Made by a program: the position numbers and the translations under genes
The notes under the pieces: generated by a model
Told to the model about the DNA's origin: nothing
Seen by the model: the letters and a program-made list of their open reading frames with translations, nothing else
Databases searched by the model: none
From: Paenimyroides ummariense
Lineage (GTDB): Bacteria > Bacteroidota > Bacteroidia > Flavobacteriales > Flavobacteriaceae
DNA length: 64,000 bases
Reading direction: 5' to 3'
Assembly: GCF_900115115.1 (NCBI RefSeq)
Contig: NZ_FOVI01000003.1
Location: 124,001-188,000, forward strand
In this document: one piece after another, positions 36,924-45,805 of the stretch
Numbering within the stretch: the stretch's first letter is position 1
Layout: each line of letters begins with the position of its first letter

Positions 36924-37409
36924 ATGAAAAAGATTTTTTATACCGCTGTTGCAACTTTATTTATAGGTTCGGCAGCATTTAGTCAAACAGAATACAACAA
37001 AGGATTTAGATTGGGATTTGGTTTAAATGGTGGATTTCCTACCGATGGTGCTTATGACGGAAGCGTTGGAATTGATGCCCGTGCACAGTACGATTTTACT
37101 CAAAAAACATCTATAACATTAACATCGGGGTATACACACCTATTTGCAAAACCTGAAGAAGTTGGATTTGTACCTGCAAAATTAGGTTTTAAATATTTTC
37201 TTGGAAATCAGTTTTACTTAATGGGCGAAGCCGGTGCTGCGTTTGGAGTTAATGGAAATATTGATAACTCGTTAATTTTAGCACCTGTTTTCGGGTTTGC
37301 CAACAAATTTTTAGACGCTAGTGTGCGATATGAACATTATAGCGATTATGAAACCGATCAAATTGCGCTTCGTTTAGCTTATGGTTTCAGTTTAAAGAAG
37401 AAAAAGTAG
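36924..37409 (+). CDS. Outer-membrane beta-barrel protein
   Basis: 161 residues from the ATG at 36924, which starts a signal peptide (MKKIFYTAVATLFIGSAAFS); a TTG further upstream is unlikely. The mature part alternates strands and turns, with KLGFKYFLGNQFYLMGEAG and the C-terminal strand IALRLAYGFSLKKKK. Probably an eight-strand outer-membrane barrel; function unknown. The META lipoprotein follows 21 bases later. Confidence 0.75.
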   Translation: MKKIFYTAVATLFIGSAAFSQTEYNKGFRLGFGLNGGFPTDGAYDGSVGIDARAQYDFTQKTSITLTSGYTHLFAKPEEVGFVPAKLGFKYFLGNQFYLMGEAGAAFGVNGNIDNSLILAPVFGFANKFLDASVRYEHYSDYETDQIALRLAYGFSLKKKK

Positions 37410-37430
37410 TATATTTGAAATAAAAATCAA

Positions 37431-37883
37431 ATGAAAAAAATTGTCACAATAGCATTGGTATCCGTTTTTACGTTAGGAATAACTGCTTGCGGAAGTTCGC
37501 AAAATTTTGATTCTAAAAAAGCAACTTCAGAAGAAATTAAGAATACACTTAATAACACTTCTTGGGTTTTAAAAAGATTAGATGTTCAAAATAGAGATTT
37601 TGTTCCAACCGATGAGCAAAAAGAATTGGTTTTATCGTTTCAAGATGCTAATTACGGTGCAAGCGATGGTTGTAACGGTCAAGGAGGCGAATTTAACGTT
37701 TCAAACAATAAAGTAAGTTTTGATAAAGGAATGTCAACCATGCGTTATTGCGGCGAAGAAATGAAGCATTTAATTTACAGCGTTCCGTTTGGTACTGCAA
37801 AATCAATTCAAATTAAAAAAGATCAACTGCAATTATTAGATGCAAATAATAAAGTAATTGCAACTTATATTAAAAAGAAATAA
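37431..37883 (+). CDS. META-domain lipoprotein
   Basis: 150 residues; lipobox GITAC with Cys20. The META fold is indicated by NNTSWVLKRLDVQNRDF, ASDGCNGQGGEFNVSNNK and GMSTMRYCGEEM. META/HslJ-like proteins are periplasmic or outer-membrane proteins of unclear role, sometimes linked to heat or drug stress. Followed by an intrinsic terminator, which also ends the barrel gene's transcript. Confidence 0.9.
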   Translation: MKKIVTIALVSVFTLGITACGSSQNFDSKKATSEEIKNTLNNTSWVLKRLDVQNRDFVPTDEQKELVLSFQDANYGASDGCNGQGGEFNVSNNKVSFDKGMSTMRYCGEEMKHLIYSVPFGTAKSIQIKKDQLQLLDANNKVIATYIKKK

Positions 37884-37906
37884 TGTTTATTTCTAAATAA
37901 AATTAA

Positions 37907-37938
37907 AGGAGTTCAGCGTGATGTTGAACTCTTTTTTT
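37907..37938 (+). terminator. Intrinsic terminator
   Basis: GAGTTCA (37909-37915) and TGAACTC (37925-37931) followed by TTTTTTT. Confidence 0.85.
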
Positions 37939-38037
37939 GTGCTATAATGTGAACGATATTAAATAAAATACACTTAATTTTATTAACTTTACCATTATTA
38001 CTTAAAGAGATAATACTCTTTAAACAAATTAAAACTT

Positions 38038-38562
38038 ATGTTCGAAAATACTTTAGTTGAACTGGATGAAGTTCCACAATATCAGGAAATTACATTTTCA
38101 GGTTTACACAATAATTATAAAAAAATAGTACTACTTAATTCACTGGTTACTTTAGTTTTAGGTGTTGGAGTTTGTGTTGCTTTGTTTTTTCTGATTGATG
38201 AAATCGAAAAATTTTATGCAATTGTTCCAATTCTTGTACTTACTGGTTTGTTGGTTTTATTGCCGTTATTATCTTACAAAAAAAAGAAATATGCTTTTCG
38301 CCAGCACGATGTACTTTTTAAGAAAGGATTAATCTTTAAATCTACACATATTTCACCTTACATTCGTTTGCAGCATGTGGTTATAAAGCAAGGTTGGTAT
38401 GCTAAAAAGTTAGGGTTGGCAACCTTGGTAATGTACACAGCAGCTAATAATTTCTCGGATATTTCAATTCCAGGACTTACTTTGGAAGAAGCCGAAAGAT
38501 GGAAAAGTTTTTTAATGAACCGCATTCAAGAGTTAAACGATGAGTCAGAAAATCAGTCATAA
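38038..38562 (+). CDS. Bacterial PH-domain (bPH2) membrane protein, small
   Basis: 174 residues with two predicted membrane helices (about 35-60 and 62-82), followed by one bPH2 domain: KYAFRQHDVLFKKGLIFKSTHISPYIRLQHVVIKQGWYAKKLGLATLVMYTA. This matches the YdbS-type partner. It overlaps the larger bPH2 gene by 23 bases, so the two are coupled. The pair is predicted to act together at the inner membrane; function unknown. Confidence 0.85.
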   Translation: MFENTLVELDEVPQYQEITFSGLHNNYKKIVLLNSLVTLVLGVGVCVALFFLIDEIEKFYAIVPILVLTGLLVLLPLLSYKKKKYAFRQHDVLFKKGLIFKSTHISPYIRLQHVVIKQGWYAKKLGLATLVMYTAANNFSDISIPGLTLEEAERWKSFLMNRIQELNDESENQS

Positions 38563-40051
38563 CTTTTCGCTTCCAAATAAACTCGACAAAAAAGCCCTGT
38601 TTTTAGTTTTAGGAACTACATTGTACACGGTTGCTCGTGCTGCATGGCCTATAATTGCTTTAATGGTGGTAAAACGCGAATTTAAAAGTTGGTACTTTTT
38701 TGCGGTTATTGGTGTGATTATTCTGGCGACCTTTGTAACAAAATTAATCAATTACTTCTATTTTTCGTATCAGGTTGTTGGCGATGAACTAATTATTAAA
38801 AAAGGTTGGTTAAACAAATCTACAACGGTTGTAAAGCTCGATAAAATACACGAAGTTAATCTAAATCAGAAGTTTACACACAAAATTATCGGACTTTATT
38901 TGGTGAATATCGATACCGCCGGAAGCTCATCTACCGAAATTGAAATCAACGGAATTGATTTTCAAAAAGCTTTGGCATTGAAAGACGTGCTGACTTCTTC
39001 GGTTGAAACAAATCAGGAATCAACAACTATTTTATCAGATGAAAGTCAACAAGTAATAATTGAAGATCAGCCAAATGATAAAATAAAAATAAGTTTGATC
39101 AGTCTGATAAAAATCGGATTAACACGTAATTACCTGCAAACATTCGGTTTATTGATTGCCTTCTCGTTTCAGATAATTGATCAGTTACAAGATTTTTTCT
39201 ATAAAGATGATGCGTCTGTTTATGATGATATTTTTGAAGCGTCGTATGATCAATATTTAGGTTTGGTAGGTGTTGCGATCTTTTTTGGATTGATAGCTTT
39301 GGTGGTGATTTTCAATTTGGCAAGAACCTTACTAACTTACTACAACTATCAGATAAATTTAAAAGACAAGCATCTTACAGCGTCTTATGGTTTAACAGAT
39401 TCGCATATTATTTCGATTCCTGCAAACAAAGTGCAAATGTTTCAGTTTCAGCAAAACTACTTTCAAAAACTTATGAATTTGTTCGAAGTTAAAATCAAGC
39501 AAGTCGAATCAAACGAAAATAATCAAAAGAAAAAGGGATTAATTATTCCTGGAGCTAATTATTTGGAATTAAATACATTATTCAATGTTGTTTTTAGTAA
39601 AAATTTGAGTGATTTAAAGAGCGGATACAAACCTCATATTCGAGTTTTAGTAATTAAAATAGCGATACTTTGTATCCCTGCAATCATTGCATTAACAATA
39701 TTATATTTTACCGATTCTTTACTTTTTAGTTGGGTTATTCTGCCGTTTTTTATTTTGGGTTGTCTCTTAATTTACATGGGATATAAAAACGAAAAGATGG
39801 TTTTTAAAGATGATTTTGTAATTCTTAAAAGCGGAATTTGGGATATTTCTACCACTTATCTTCCAATCGATAAAATTCAAAAAGTTTCCATTTCTCAAAG
39901 TTATTTTCAAGAGAAAAGACAAATAGGTTCGTTAAATTTGTACACTGCTGCCGGCATAGTTACCTTGTATTATTACGATTTCTATATCCTACAGCAAATG
40001 GTTAACGAAATTCTTTATAAAATAGAAAAAAACAAACATTCATGGATGTAA
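38540..40051 (+). CDS. Large bPH2-domain membrane protein (YdbT-like)
   Basis: 503 residues with about six membrane helices and three bPH2 copies. Each copy shows the same pattern: ELIIKKGWLNKSTTVVKLDKIHEV (about 78-100), then TASYGLTDSHIISIPANKVQMFQF, then ILKSGIWDISTTYLPIDKIQKVSI near the end. This is the large partner of the YdbS/YdbT-type pair. It overlaps the next gene by 10 bases. Confidence 0.87.
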   Translation: MSQKISHNFSLPNKLDKKALFLVLGTTLYTVARAAWPIIALMVVKREFKSWYFFAVIGVIILATFVTKLINYFYFSYQVVGDELIIKKGWLNKSTTVVKLDKIHEVNLNQKFTHKIIGLYLVNIDTAGSSSTEIEINGIDFQKALALKDVLTSSVETNQESTTILSDESQQVIIEDQPNDKIKISLISLIKIGLTRNYLQTFGLLIAFSFQIIDQLQDFFYKDDASVYDDIFEASYDQYLGLVGVAIFFGLIALVVIFNLARTLLTYYNYQINLKDKHLTASYGLTDSHIISIPANKVQMFQFQQNYFQKLMNLFEVKIKQVESNENNQKKKGLIIPGANYLELNTLFNVVFSKNLSDLKSGYKPHIRVLVIKIAILCIPAIIALTILYFTDSLLFSWVILPFFILGCLLIYMGYKNEKMVFKDDFVILKSGIWDISTTYLPIDKIQKVSISQSYFQEKRQIGSLNLYTAAGIVTLYYYDFYILQQMVNEILYKIEKNKHSWM

Positions 40052-40836
40052 TACGTTTGCACGAACAAACTGTTTTTATACAAACATCGAACATATATTT
40101 TAAAAAGTGGGAAGTAGAAAACCCACGAAATACCATTATTTTATTGCACGATTCATTAGGTTGCACGTTTTTATGGCGTGAATGGCCAGAGGAATTGGCA
40201 AAGGAATTAAAATGTAATGTAATTGCGTATGATCGACGTGGTTACGGAAAATCGGACAATTATACCGTTAAAAGACCAATTAATTATTTGGAACAGGAAG
40301 CGGATATTTTAAAGGATCTCTTAAATTATTGGCAAATTGAAAAACCTATTTTGTTCGGGTTTTCAGACGGAGCTTCGGTTGCTACCATTTTTGCAGGAAT
40401 GTTTCCAAATGATCTGGAATTACTGATTATTGAAGGTGTTCATGTGTTGATTGAACCCGAAACGCTAAAAGGAATTGTGGAAGCCGAAAATATTTTGAAA
40501 ACAACTCAAATCGCTAAAGCATTACAAAAATATCATGGCGATAAAGTTTATGATTTATACTACGCTTGGACAAAAACATGGCTTTCAGATGAACATCAAA
40601 CTTGGAATATCGAACATTTTATTCCAAAAATCACTGTTCCTACATTAGTTATTCAAGGCGAATTTGATGAATTTGGATCTATGAATCAGGTAAATGCGTT
40701 TGATAAGTCATCTGGAATTGTCGAAAAATTAATTGTATCAAACGCAAAACACACTGCTCACAAAGAACAAAAAGAACTTGTTTTTTCAACGATTACTCAA
40801 TTCGTAAATACACATCTGCATGAAAAAATGGATTAA
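40042..40836 (+). CDS. Alpha/beta-hydrolase
   Basis: 264 residues. The nucleophile elbow is GFSDG (S108), with an oxyanion-region LLHDSLGCTFLWREW, an acid near QGEFDEFG and a C-terminal histidine in NAKHTAHKE. No signal peptide. The specific substrate is unknown. It overlaps the bPH2 gene by 10 bases and menA by 17 bases. Because it is coupled to menA, a role as a missing menaquinone hydrolase or thioesterase is conceivable but unproven. Confidence 0.87.
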   Translation: MDVIRLHEQTVFIQTSNIYFKKWEVENPRNTIILLHDSLGCTFLWREWPEELAKELKCNVIAYDRRGYGKSDNYTVKRPINYLEQEADILKDLLNYWQIEKPILFGFSDGASVATIFAGMFPNDLELLIIEGVHVLIEPETLKGIVEAENILKTTQIAKALQKYHGDKVYDLYYAWTKTWLSDEHQTWNIEHFIPKITVPTLVIQGEFDEFGSMNQVNAFDKSSGIVEKLIVSNAKHTAHKEQKELVFSTITQFVNTHLHEKMD

Positions 40837-41725
40837 AGCCGCGCGTTTACGCACCTTGCCGTTATCTGTTTCGGGAATTATTTTAGGTAGTGCTTGTGCG
40901 TATCAGGCAGTTCCGTCGCACTCAAAATTCTGGCTTATTTTCGGTTTGTGTTTGCTTACAACCTTGTTTTTTCAGGTACTATCTAATTACGCAAACGATT
41001 ATGGCGATGCTGTTAAAGGAACAGATAACGAAAACAGGGTAGGACCACAACGTGCCATTCAAAGCGGTGAAATTAAAAAAGAAGCAATGAAAAGGGCAAT
41101 CATCATCACAGCTGTTTTAGGTATGATTTCTTCGGTTGCCGTTGTTTATTTTTCGTTTGGTAAAGAAAATTTTGTAGAAGCAATTATTTATCTGGTTTTG
41201 GCAGTTGCTTGTATTGGTGCAGCAATTAAATACACAGTTGGTTCATCGGCTTACGGATACCGTGGCTTGGGCGATGTTTTTGTATTTGTGTTTTTTGGTT
41301 TGGTTAGCACATTGGGCAGTTATTATTTATACACGCATTGGTTAGATTTAAAAGTGCTTTTTCCTGCATTTGCCGTAGGTTTTTTAAGTACAGCGGTACT
41401 GAATATGAACAATATGCGCGATATTGAAAACGATGCCGCCATGAATAAAAATACGCTGGTGGTAAAAATGGGTTATAATAAAGCAAAAACGTATCACTTT
41501 TTTCTAATTATTGCATCGATCATCTTGTTTAATACTTATGCTATAGGAAGTTTCACAAAATGGTATCAGTTTGCGTATGTTTTGGCATTGATTCCGCTGT
41601 TTAAAAATATCGGAGTTGTAGCAAAAACAAAAAATCCGCGAGATTTAGATCCCGAGTTAAAACGCATTGCCTTAACCACATTTTTTATATCTTTATTATT
41701 CTCAATTGCTATAATTTTAAATTAA
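40820..41725 (+). CDS. menA: 1,4-dihydroxy-2-naphthoate prenyltransferase
   Basis: Inner-membrane UbiA-family enzyme that attaches the polyprenyl tail to 1,4-dihydroxy-2-naphthoate in menaquinone synthesis. 301 residues, about eight helices. The first aspartate-rich motif is NDYGDAVKGTD and the second is NNMRDIENDAAMNK. It starts KKWIKAARLRTLPLSVSG, typical of MenA. The UPF0173 hydrolase and menC follow, a partial menaquinone cluster. Confidence 0.95.
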   Translation: MKKWIKAARLRTLPLSVSGIILGSACAYQAVPSHSKFWLIFGLCLLTTLFFQVLSNYANDYGDAVKGTDNENRVGPQRAIQSGEIKKEAMKRAIIITAVLGMISSVAVVYFSFGKENFVEAIIYLVLAVACIGAAIKYTVGSSAYGYRGLGDVFVFVFFGLVSTLGSYYLYTHWLDLKVLFPAFAVGFLSTAVLNMNNMRDIENDAAMNKNTLVVKMGYNKAKTYHFFLIIASIILFNTYAIGSFTKWYQFAYVLALIPLFKNIGVVAKTKNPRDLDPELKRIALTTFFISLLFSIAIILN

Positions 41726-41729
41726 AACT

Positions 41730-42407
41730 ATGAAAATAACTTATTACGGACATGCGTCATTAGGAATTGAAGTGAACGGAACAAGCATCATCGTAGATCC
41801 TTTTATTTCGGCTAACGAACTGGCAAAGCATATCGATCTTAATTCTTTAAAAGCCGATTATATCTTAATTACGCATGCGCACGGCGACCATATTTTAGAT
41901 GTTGAAACCATTGCAAAAAATACGGGTGCAACTATTGTATCGAACGCTGAAATTGCGGGTTATTATGAAGCTAAAGGTTTTAAAACACATCCAATGAATC
42001 ACGGCGGATCTTGGCAGTTTAATTTTGGTAAAGTAAAATATGTAAATGCGATTCATTCAAGCAGTTTTCCCGATGGAACTTATGGCGGACAACCAGGTGG
42101 TTTTGTAATCGAAGCCGATAATAAGAATGTGTACATTGCCGGAGATACTGCGTTAACGTACGATATGAAGTTGATTTCTATGCGAAATCCTTTAGATTTA
42201 GCTATTTTACCAATTGGCGATAATTTTACAATGGATGTTGATGATGCTGCCATTGCAGCCGAATTTTTAGAAGTTACCACTGTTTTGGGATATCATTACG
42301 ATACATTCGGATACATAAAAATTGACCATGAAGTAGCAAAACAGAAATTTGCCAATAAACACAAAGAACTGATTTTATTGCCTGTGGGTAATTCAATGGA
42401 AGTTTAA
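41730..42407 (+). CDS. UPF0173 metal-dependent hydrolase
   Basis: 225 residues, the family length. Metallo-beta-lactamase fold with THAHGDH (H49, H51, D53, H54), NHGGSWQF, IAGDTALTYDMKLI and the C-terminal GYHYDTFGYI. The reaction is unknown. It lies 4 bases after menA, an arrangement often seen in this family, suggesting a link to menaquinone or lipid metabolism. Confidence 0.93.
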   Translation: MKITYYGHASLGIEVNGTSIIVDPFISANELAKHIDLNSLKADYILITHAHGDHILDVETIAKNTGATIVSNAEIAGYYEAKGFKTHPMNHGGSWQFNFGKVKYVNAIHSSSFPDGTYGGQPGGFVIEADNKNVYIAGDTALTYDMKLISMRNPLDLAILPIGDNFTMDVDDAAIAAEFLEVTTVLGYHYDTFGYIKIDHEVAKQKFANKHKELILLPVGNSMEV

Positions 42408-42442
42408 TGATATTAGGCAAATGTCTTAATCTTTCCTTTTTT

Positions 42443-42470
42443 GTCAAGCTGAACTTGTTTCAGCTTCTCA
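42443..42470. repeat. Dispersed hairpin repeat (CTGAAACAAGTTCAG type)
   Basis: Contains AAGCTGAACTTGTTTCAGCTT, a near-perfect dyad. Its reverse strand reads TGAGAAGCTGAAACAAG..., a form of a short intergenic repeat I recall from many bacterial genomes. It lies alone between UPF0173 and the next gene. Confidence 0.5.
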
Positions 42471-42567
42471 ATAGTATTTACATATTTGATTATAAAAGGA
42501 GTTCGAAATAGCAGGAAAAATAAATTCAGACAGTTTCTTTCCAAAAAAACAATATAATGAAACAAAA

Positions 42568-42936
42568 ATGCAATGGAATTATTTATTTAAACATTGGTCT
42601 GCAACTTTGCTTTTACCTTTGCTTTTAACTAAAATACTTCATAATGAAAGTATTGAATTACTAGCGATAGGTTTTCTTTTCGGTTTTGTATTTTCTTTAC
42701 CAACGTATGCTTTTTACGCTCTTATATTTAAGTCTTTACAAGAAGAAACTATATCAATTTCTCTCAAAAAAATTATATTGATAGGTATATCTGTTTTTGG
42801 TATTTGTGTAACATTTGCTTTAATGTCAGGAGATTTAAAAGGTGTTTTTACTTATGATGTATTTATATATATAATTAGCTCATTGATAACAGGCATTTTT
42901 TTTAGATTAGGAAAAAAATCGAAAACTAAGTTATGA
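42568..42936 (+). CDS. Small membrane protein of unknown function
   Basis: 122 residues with four predicted membrane helices and no recognised domain. It overlaps menC by 4 bases (ATGA-type), so it is probably in the same transcript as the menaquinone genes. The gene looks real because of this coupling and its hydrophobic pattern; function unknown. Confidence 0.65.
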   Translation: MQWNYLFKHWSATLLLPLLLTKILHNESIELLAIGFLFGFVFSLPTYAFYALIFKSLQEETISISLKKIILIGISVFGICVTFALMSGDLKGVFTYDVFIYIISSLITGIFFRLGKKSKTKL

Positions 42937-43988
42937 AAGCAACATTTAAAAAATATATATTAAACTTTAAACAGGCATCCGGAACATCACGAGGTATCAT
43001 GAATACCAAAGAAACTTATTTCCTAATTATTCAAGATAATGATAAAATTGGAATAGGTGAGTGTGGTTTGTTTCGAGGGTTGAGTTATGATGATCGATTG
43101 GATTATTCGGACAAATTGAAATGGGTGTGCGATAATATTTATTTAGGTGTTGATGTGCTTTGGAATGAGTTAAGGGAATGGCCATCGATTCAGTTTGGGG
43201 TTGAGCAAGCATTTTTATCGTTGCAAAGTAATAATCCATTTGTGTTGTTTTCTTCAAGATTTACAGAAAGTACAAAAGCAATACCAATAAATGGTTTGGT
43301 TTGGATGGGTTCACCCGAATTTATGAAGCAACAAATTACCGAGAAGATTTCAAACGGATTTAACTGTATAAAAATCAAAATCGGAGCGATTGATTTCAAT
43401 GAAGAATTAAATTTAATTTCTGGAATTCGAAGAGATTTTTTACCTGAAATGATCGAAATTAGAGTCGATGCTAATGGTGGTTTTAGTTCTATTGATACTT
43501 TAGGTAAAATAAATCAATTAGCTGAATATAAAATACATAGTATTGAGCAACCTATTAAACAAAATCAATATGACAGTATGGCAGATCTGTGTAAAACAAC
43601 TTCAATTCCTATTGCGTTAGATGAAGAATTAATTGGTGTTACAAAATTGCAGGATAAAGAAAATCTATTGCTAAAAATTAAGCCGCAATACATCATTTTA
43701 AAGCCAAGTTTGGTGGGTGGCTTTAAAGGATCGCAAGAATGGATCGATATTGCCCAAAAATTAGGTATAGGTTGGTGGGTAACTTCTGCTTTAGAAAGTA
43801 ATATTGGTTTAAATGCCATTGCACAATGGACCTTTACGTTGGAAAATAATATGCCGCAAGGTTTGGGAACTGGAGGATTGTTTACAAATAATTTTGATAC
43901 TAATTTATATGTAAAAAACGGACATTTGTGGTTTAATGATCAAATCGAAATTTCAATAAAAGATGTTTTAAATCAATTAGAAAATTAA
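42933..43988 (+). CDS. menC: o-Succinylbenzoate synthase
   Basis: Enolase-superfamily enzyme that dehydrates SHCHC to o-succinylbenzoate in menaquinone synthesis. 351 residues. Visible catalytic and metal sites are the lysine in CIKIKIGAIDF, the aspartate in EIRVDANGGF, the glutamate in SIEQPI, the aspartate in ALDEELIG and the lysine in IILKPSLVGG. The N-terminal capping domain begins YILNFKQASGTSRG. The 3' end overlaps that of the convergent sensor gene by 4 bases. Confidence 0.93.
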   Translation: MKATFKKYILNFKQASGTSRGIMNTKETYFLIIQDNDKIGIGECGLFRGLSYDDRLDYSDKLKWVCDNIYLGVDVLWNELREWPSIQFGVEQAFLSLQSNNPFVLFSSRFTESTKAIPINGLVWMGSPEFMKQQITEKISNGFNCIKIKIGAIDFNEELNLISGIRRDFLPEMIEIRVDANGGFSSIDTLGKINQLAEYKIHSIEQPIKQNQYDSMADLCKTTSIPIALDEELIGVTKLQDKENLLLKIKPQYIILKPSLVGGFKGSQEWIDIAQKLGIGWWVTSALESNIGLNAIAQWTFTLENNMPQGLGTGGLFTNNFDTNLYVKNGHLWFNDQIEISIKDVLNQLEN

Positions 43989-45802
43989 CTAATATAAATT
44001 AAAACGGTAGTTTCTTGATTATCCTTATTCAATTCAAAATTGATAGATCTATCGTTTAAAAAAGTCAGTTGATCTTCATTTAAATTAATAGATTTATTGA
44101 TCCAGATCTTGTAAGTACTTTTGTTTTTAGATTTGTAAATCGATAGAAAACAAGTTAATTCTTCCTTGTATTTAATTTTATCGATCAATTTATAAGTAAA
44201 AAGCATAATTCGCAACAGCGTTTTAAACTCCAAATCGCTCAAAATTATGGTGTTGTCTATAAAAGTTTCAATTTTAATGAAATTTGCATACTGCTTTTTA
44301 ATATCGTTAATAATGTAAGCTATATCAACTATTGTGTAATTTGTTTCGGAAATGGTGTGCGAAATAGCTCGTGCGGCATCTTCTACTTCTTTAATTTTTT
44401 CCTGAAGTTGATCCAAATTAATCTCTAATTTATCAAAATCAACCAATAAATCATCAATTTTTGATAATGCATTTGTACTGATAAGTTGCTTCGTTCGATT
44501 GTTTTCATTCAAGATTGACGCATCCATTTGTTCCTTAATTTCAATCAAATATTTGTACATCTGCGTTTTTTCATTAAGATATTCACGGTGCTTTCTGGCT
44601 AATTGTCTGTTTTTAATGTTTCTGTAAATAAAATAGTACAGCACAACAGAAAACAACAAAATAAAGGTAAAAGCTGTGATGCTTAAATTCTGTTTTTGAA
44701 TGGATTGTTGTTCGGATTTTAGCTTTAAAAAGTTTGAATTCGTGGCAAAAATAAAATCGTTTACATAGTTTTTGTAGGTAAGCAGTGAATCGTTAATCTT
44801 AATATAATCATTGGTATATTTGTTAGTATTAAAATTATCTGTTGCCAATAAAAGCTGTAAAAGCTGATGTTCGTAAATGAAATTATCTGTTTGCTTGCTA
44901 ACTTGTAAAGCTTTTGAAAAATTATAAAGTACAGAATCTTTTAATGATGTTGTTTGAAACTGTTTTGCTTTTAAATAATAGTACAAAACCTCGCTTTCTT
45001 TTGTAGGTGCCGTTGCTAAATTAGCTTTATAATGCGCAAAATCGTTAGAAATGCTACGATCTCTTATTTCAATTTTAGCATAAATATTGTAAAATAAATT
45101 GGTAAAAAACAAATCTTCATTTGTTCTATTTTCCTTTAAAAGTTCATTAATTCTTGCGGTTGATCGAACAATAATTTTATCATAATCTGCTTTTGTAATA
45201 AGATACTTGTTAATCTCGCCGGTAAGGTAATTCTCAATCAATGTACCTCGTTTAACAATTTTATTATTCGCGTCGTCGATATTTATGAAACGGTTGATTT
45301 TTGTTTCGTACTGATCCGAATCGGATTGTTTTAAAATCGGCAGACTAAAAACATCAATGTATAGCTGTTTAACGTTTTCATCTTCAAGCGGAATTTCCTT
45401 TAATTTTTCCATTTCGATCTTAGAATGTGCCAAAAGATCAATCCGGTTTGTTAACGAAACCTTTCTAATGGAATTAAAGAATTTTTTTCGGTCATTATTT
45501 TTAAACAGATTGTTAGCAAGGGTTAAGTAATAATATGCACTGTCGAATTTATTATTTTTTACCAGATAAGTGCTGTACAATTGGTGATTAATGCCTAAAA
45601 GAATACTGTCGGTTTCTTTCATATACAGCGAATGCACTTTTTTTAAATTGTACGGATCGGCTTCGTATTCACTATTATAATTCTTGCGCATAGTAATACT
45701 GTCAATTTTATAATTTGCATTTTTGTACACTTTTTTGTTGTTACATGCCGTAAAAAGACAAATAACAAGTAAAAAAAGTATATGTTTTTTAATTAAATGC
45801 AT
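43985..45802 (-). CDS. Degenerate (kinase-dead-looking) lipoprotein sensor, partner of the next gene
   Basis: 605 residues. Lipobox LFTAC (Cys20), helical TPR-like region (about 25-365), one membrane helix (about 372-393) and a C-terminal region of about 200 residues. It aligns loosely with the downstream half of the neighbouring kinase, but no H-box is found. The stretch equivalent to the N-box (LLRIMLFTYKLIDKIK, 529-544) lacks the glutamate, asparagine and histidine, and there are no glycine-rich ATP boxes. It is probably a pseudokinase or regulator of its neighbour. It starts 3 bases after that gene. Confidence 0.75.
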   Translation of the reverse strand: MHLIKKHILFLLVICLFTACNNKKVYKNANYKIDSITMRKNYNSEYEADPYNLKKVHSLYMKETDSILLGINHQLYSTYLVKNNKFDSAYYYLTLANNLFKNNDRKKFFNSIRKVSLTNRIDLLAHSKIEMEKLKEIPLEDENVKQLYIDVFSLPILKQSDSDQYETKINRFINIDDANNKIVKRGTLIENYLTGEINKYLITKADYDKIIVRSTARINELLKENRTNEDLFFTNLFYNIYAKIEIRDRSISNDFAHYKANLATAPTKESEVLYYYLKAKQFQTTSLKDSVLYNFSKALQVSKQTDNFIYEHQLLQLLLATDNFNTNKYTNDYIKINDSLLTYKNYVNDFIFATNSNFLKLKSEQQSIQKQNLSITAFTFILLFSVVLYYFIYRNIKNRQLARKHREYLNEKTQMYKYLIEIKEQMDASILNENNRTKQLISTNALSKIDDLLVDFDKLEINLDQLQEKIKEVEDAARAISHTISETNYTIVDIAYIINDIKKQYANFIKIETFIDNTIILSDLEFKTLLRIMLFTYKLIDKIKYKEELTCFLSIYKSKNKSTYKIWINKSINLNEDQLTFLNDRSINFELNKDNQETTVLIYIS

Positions 45803-45805
45803 AAA

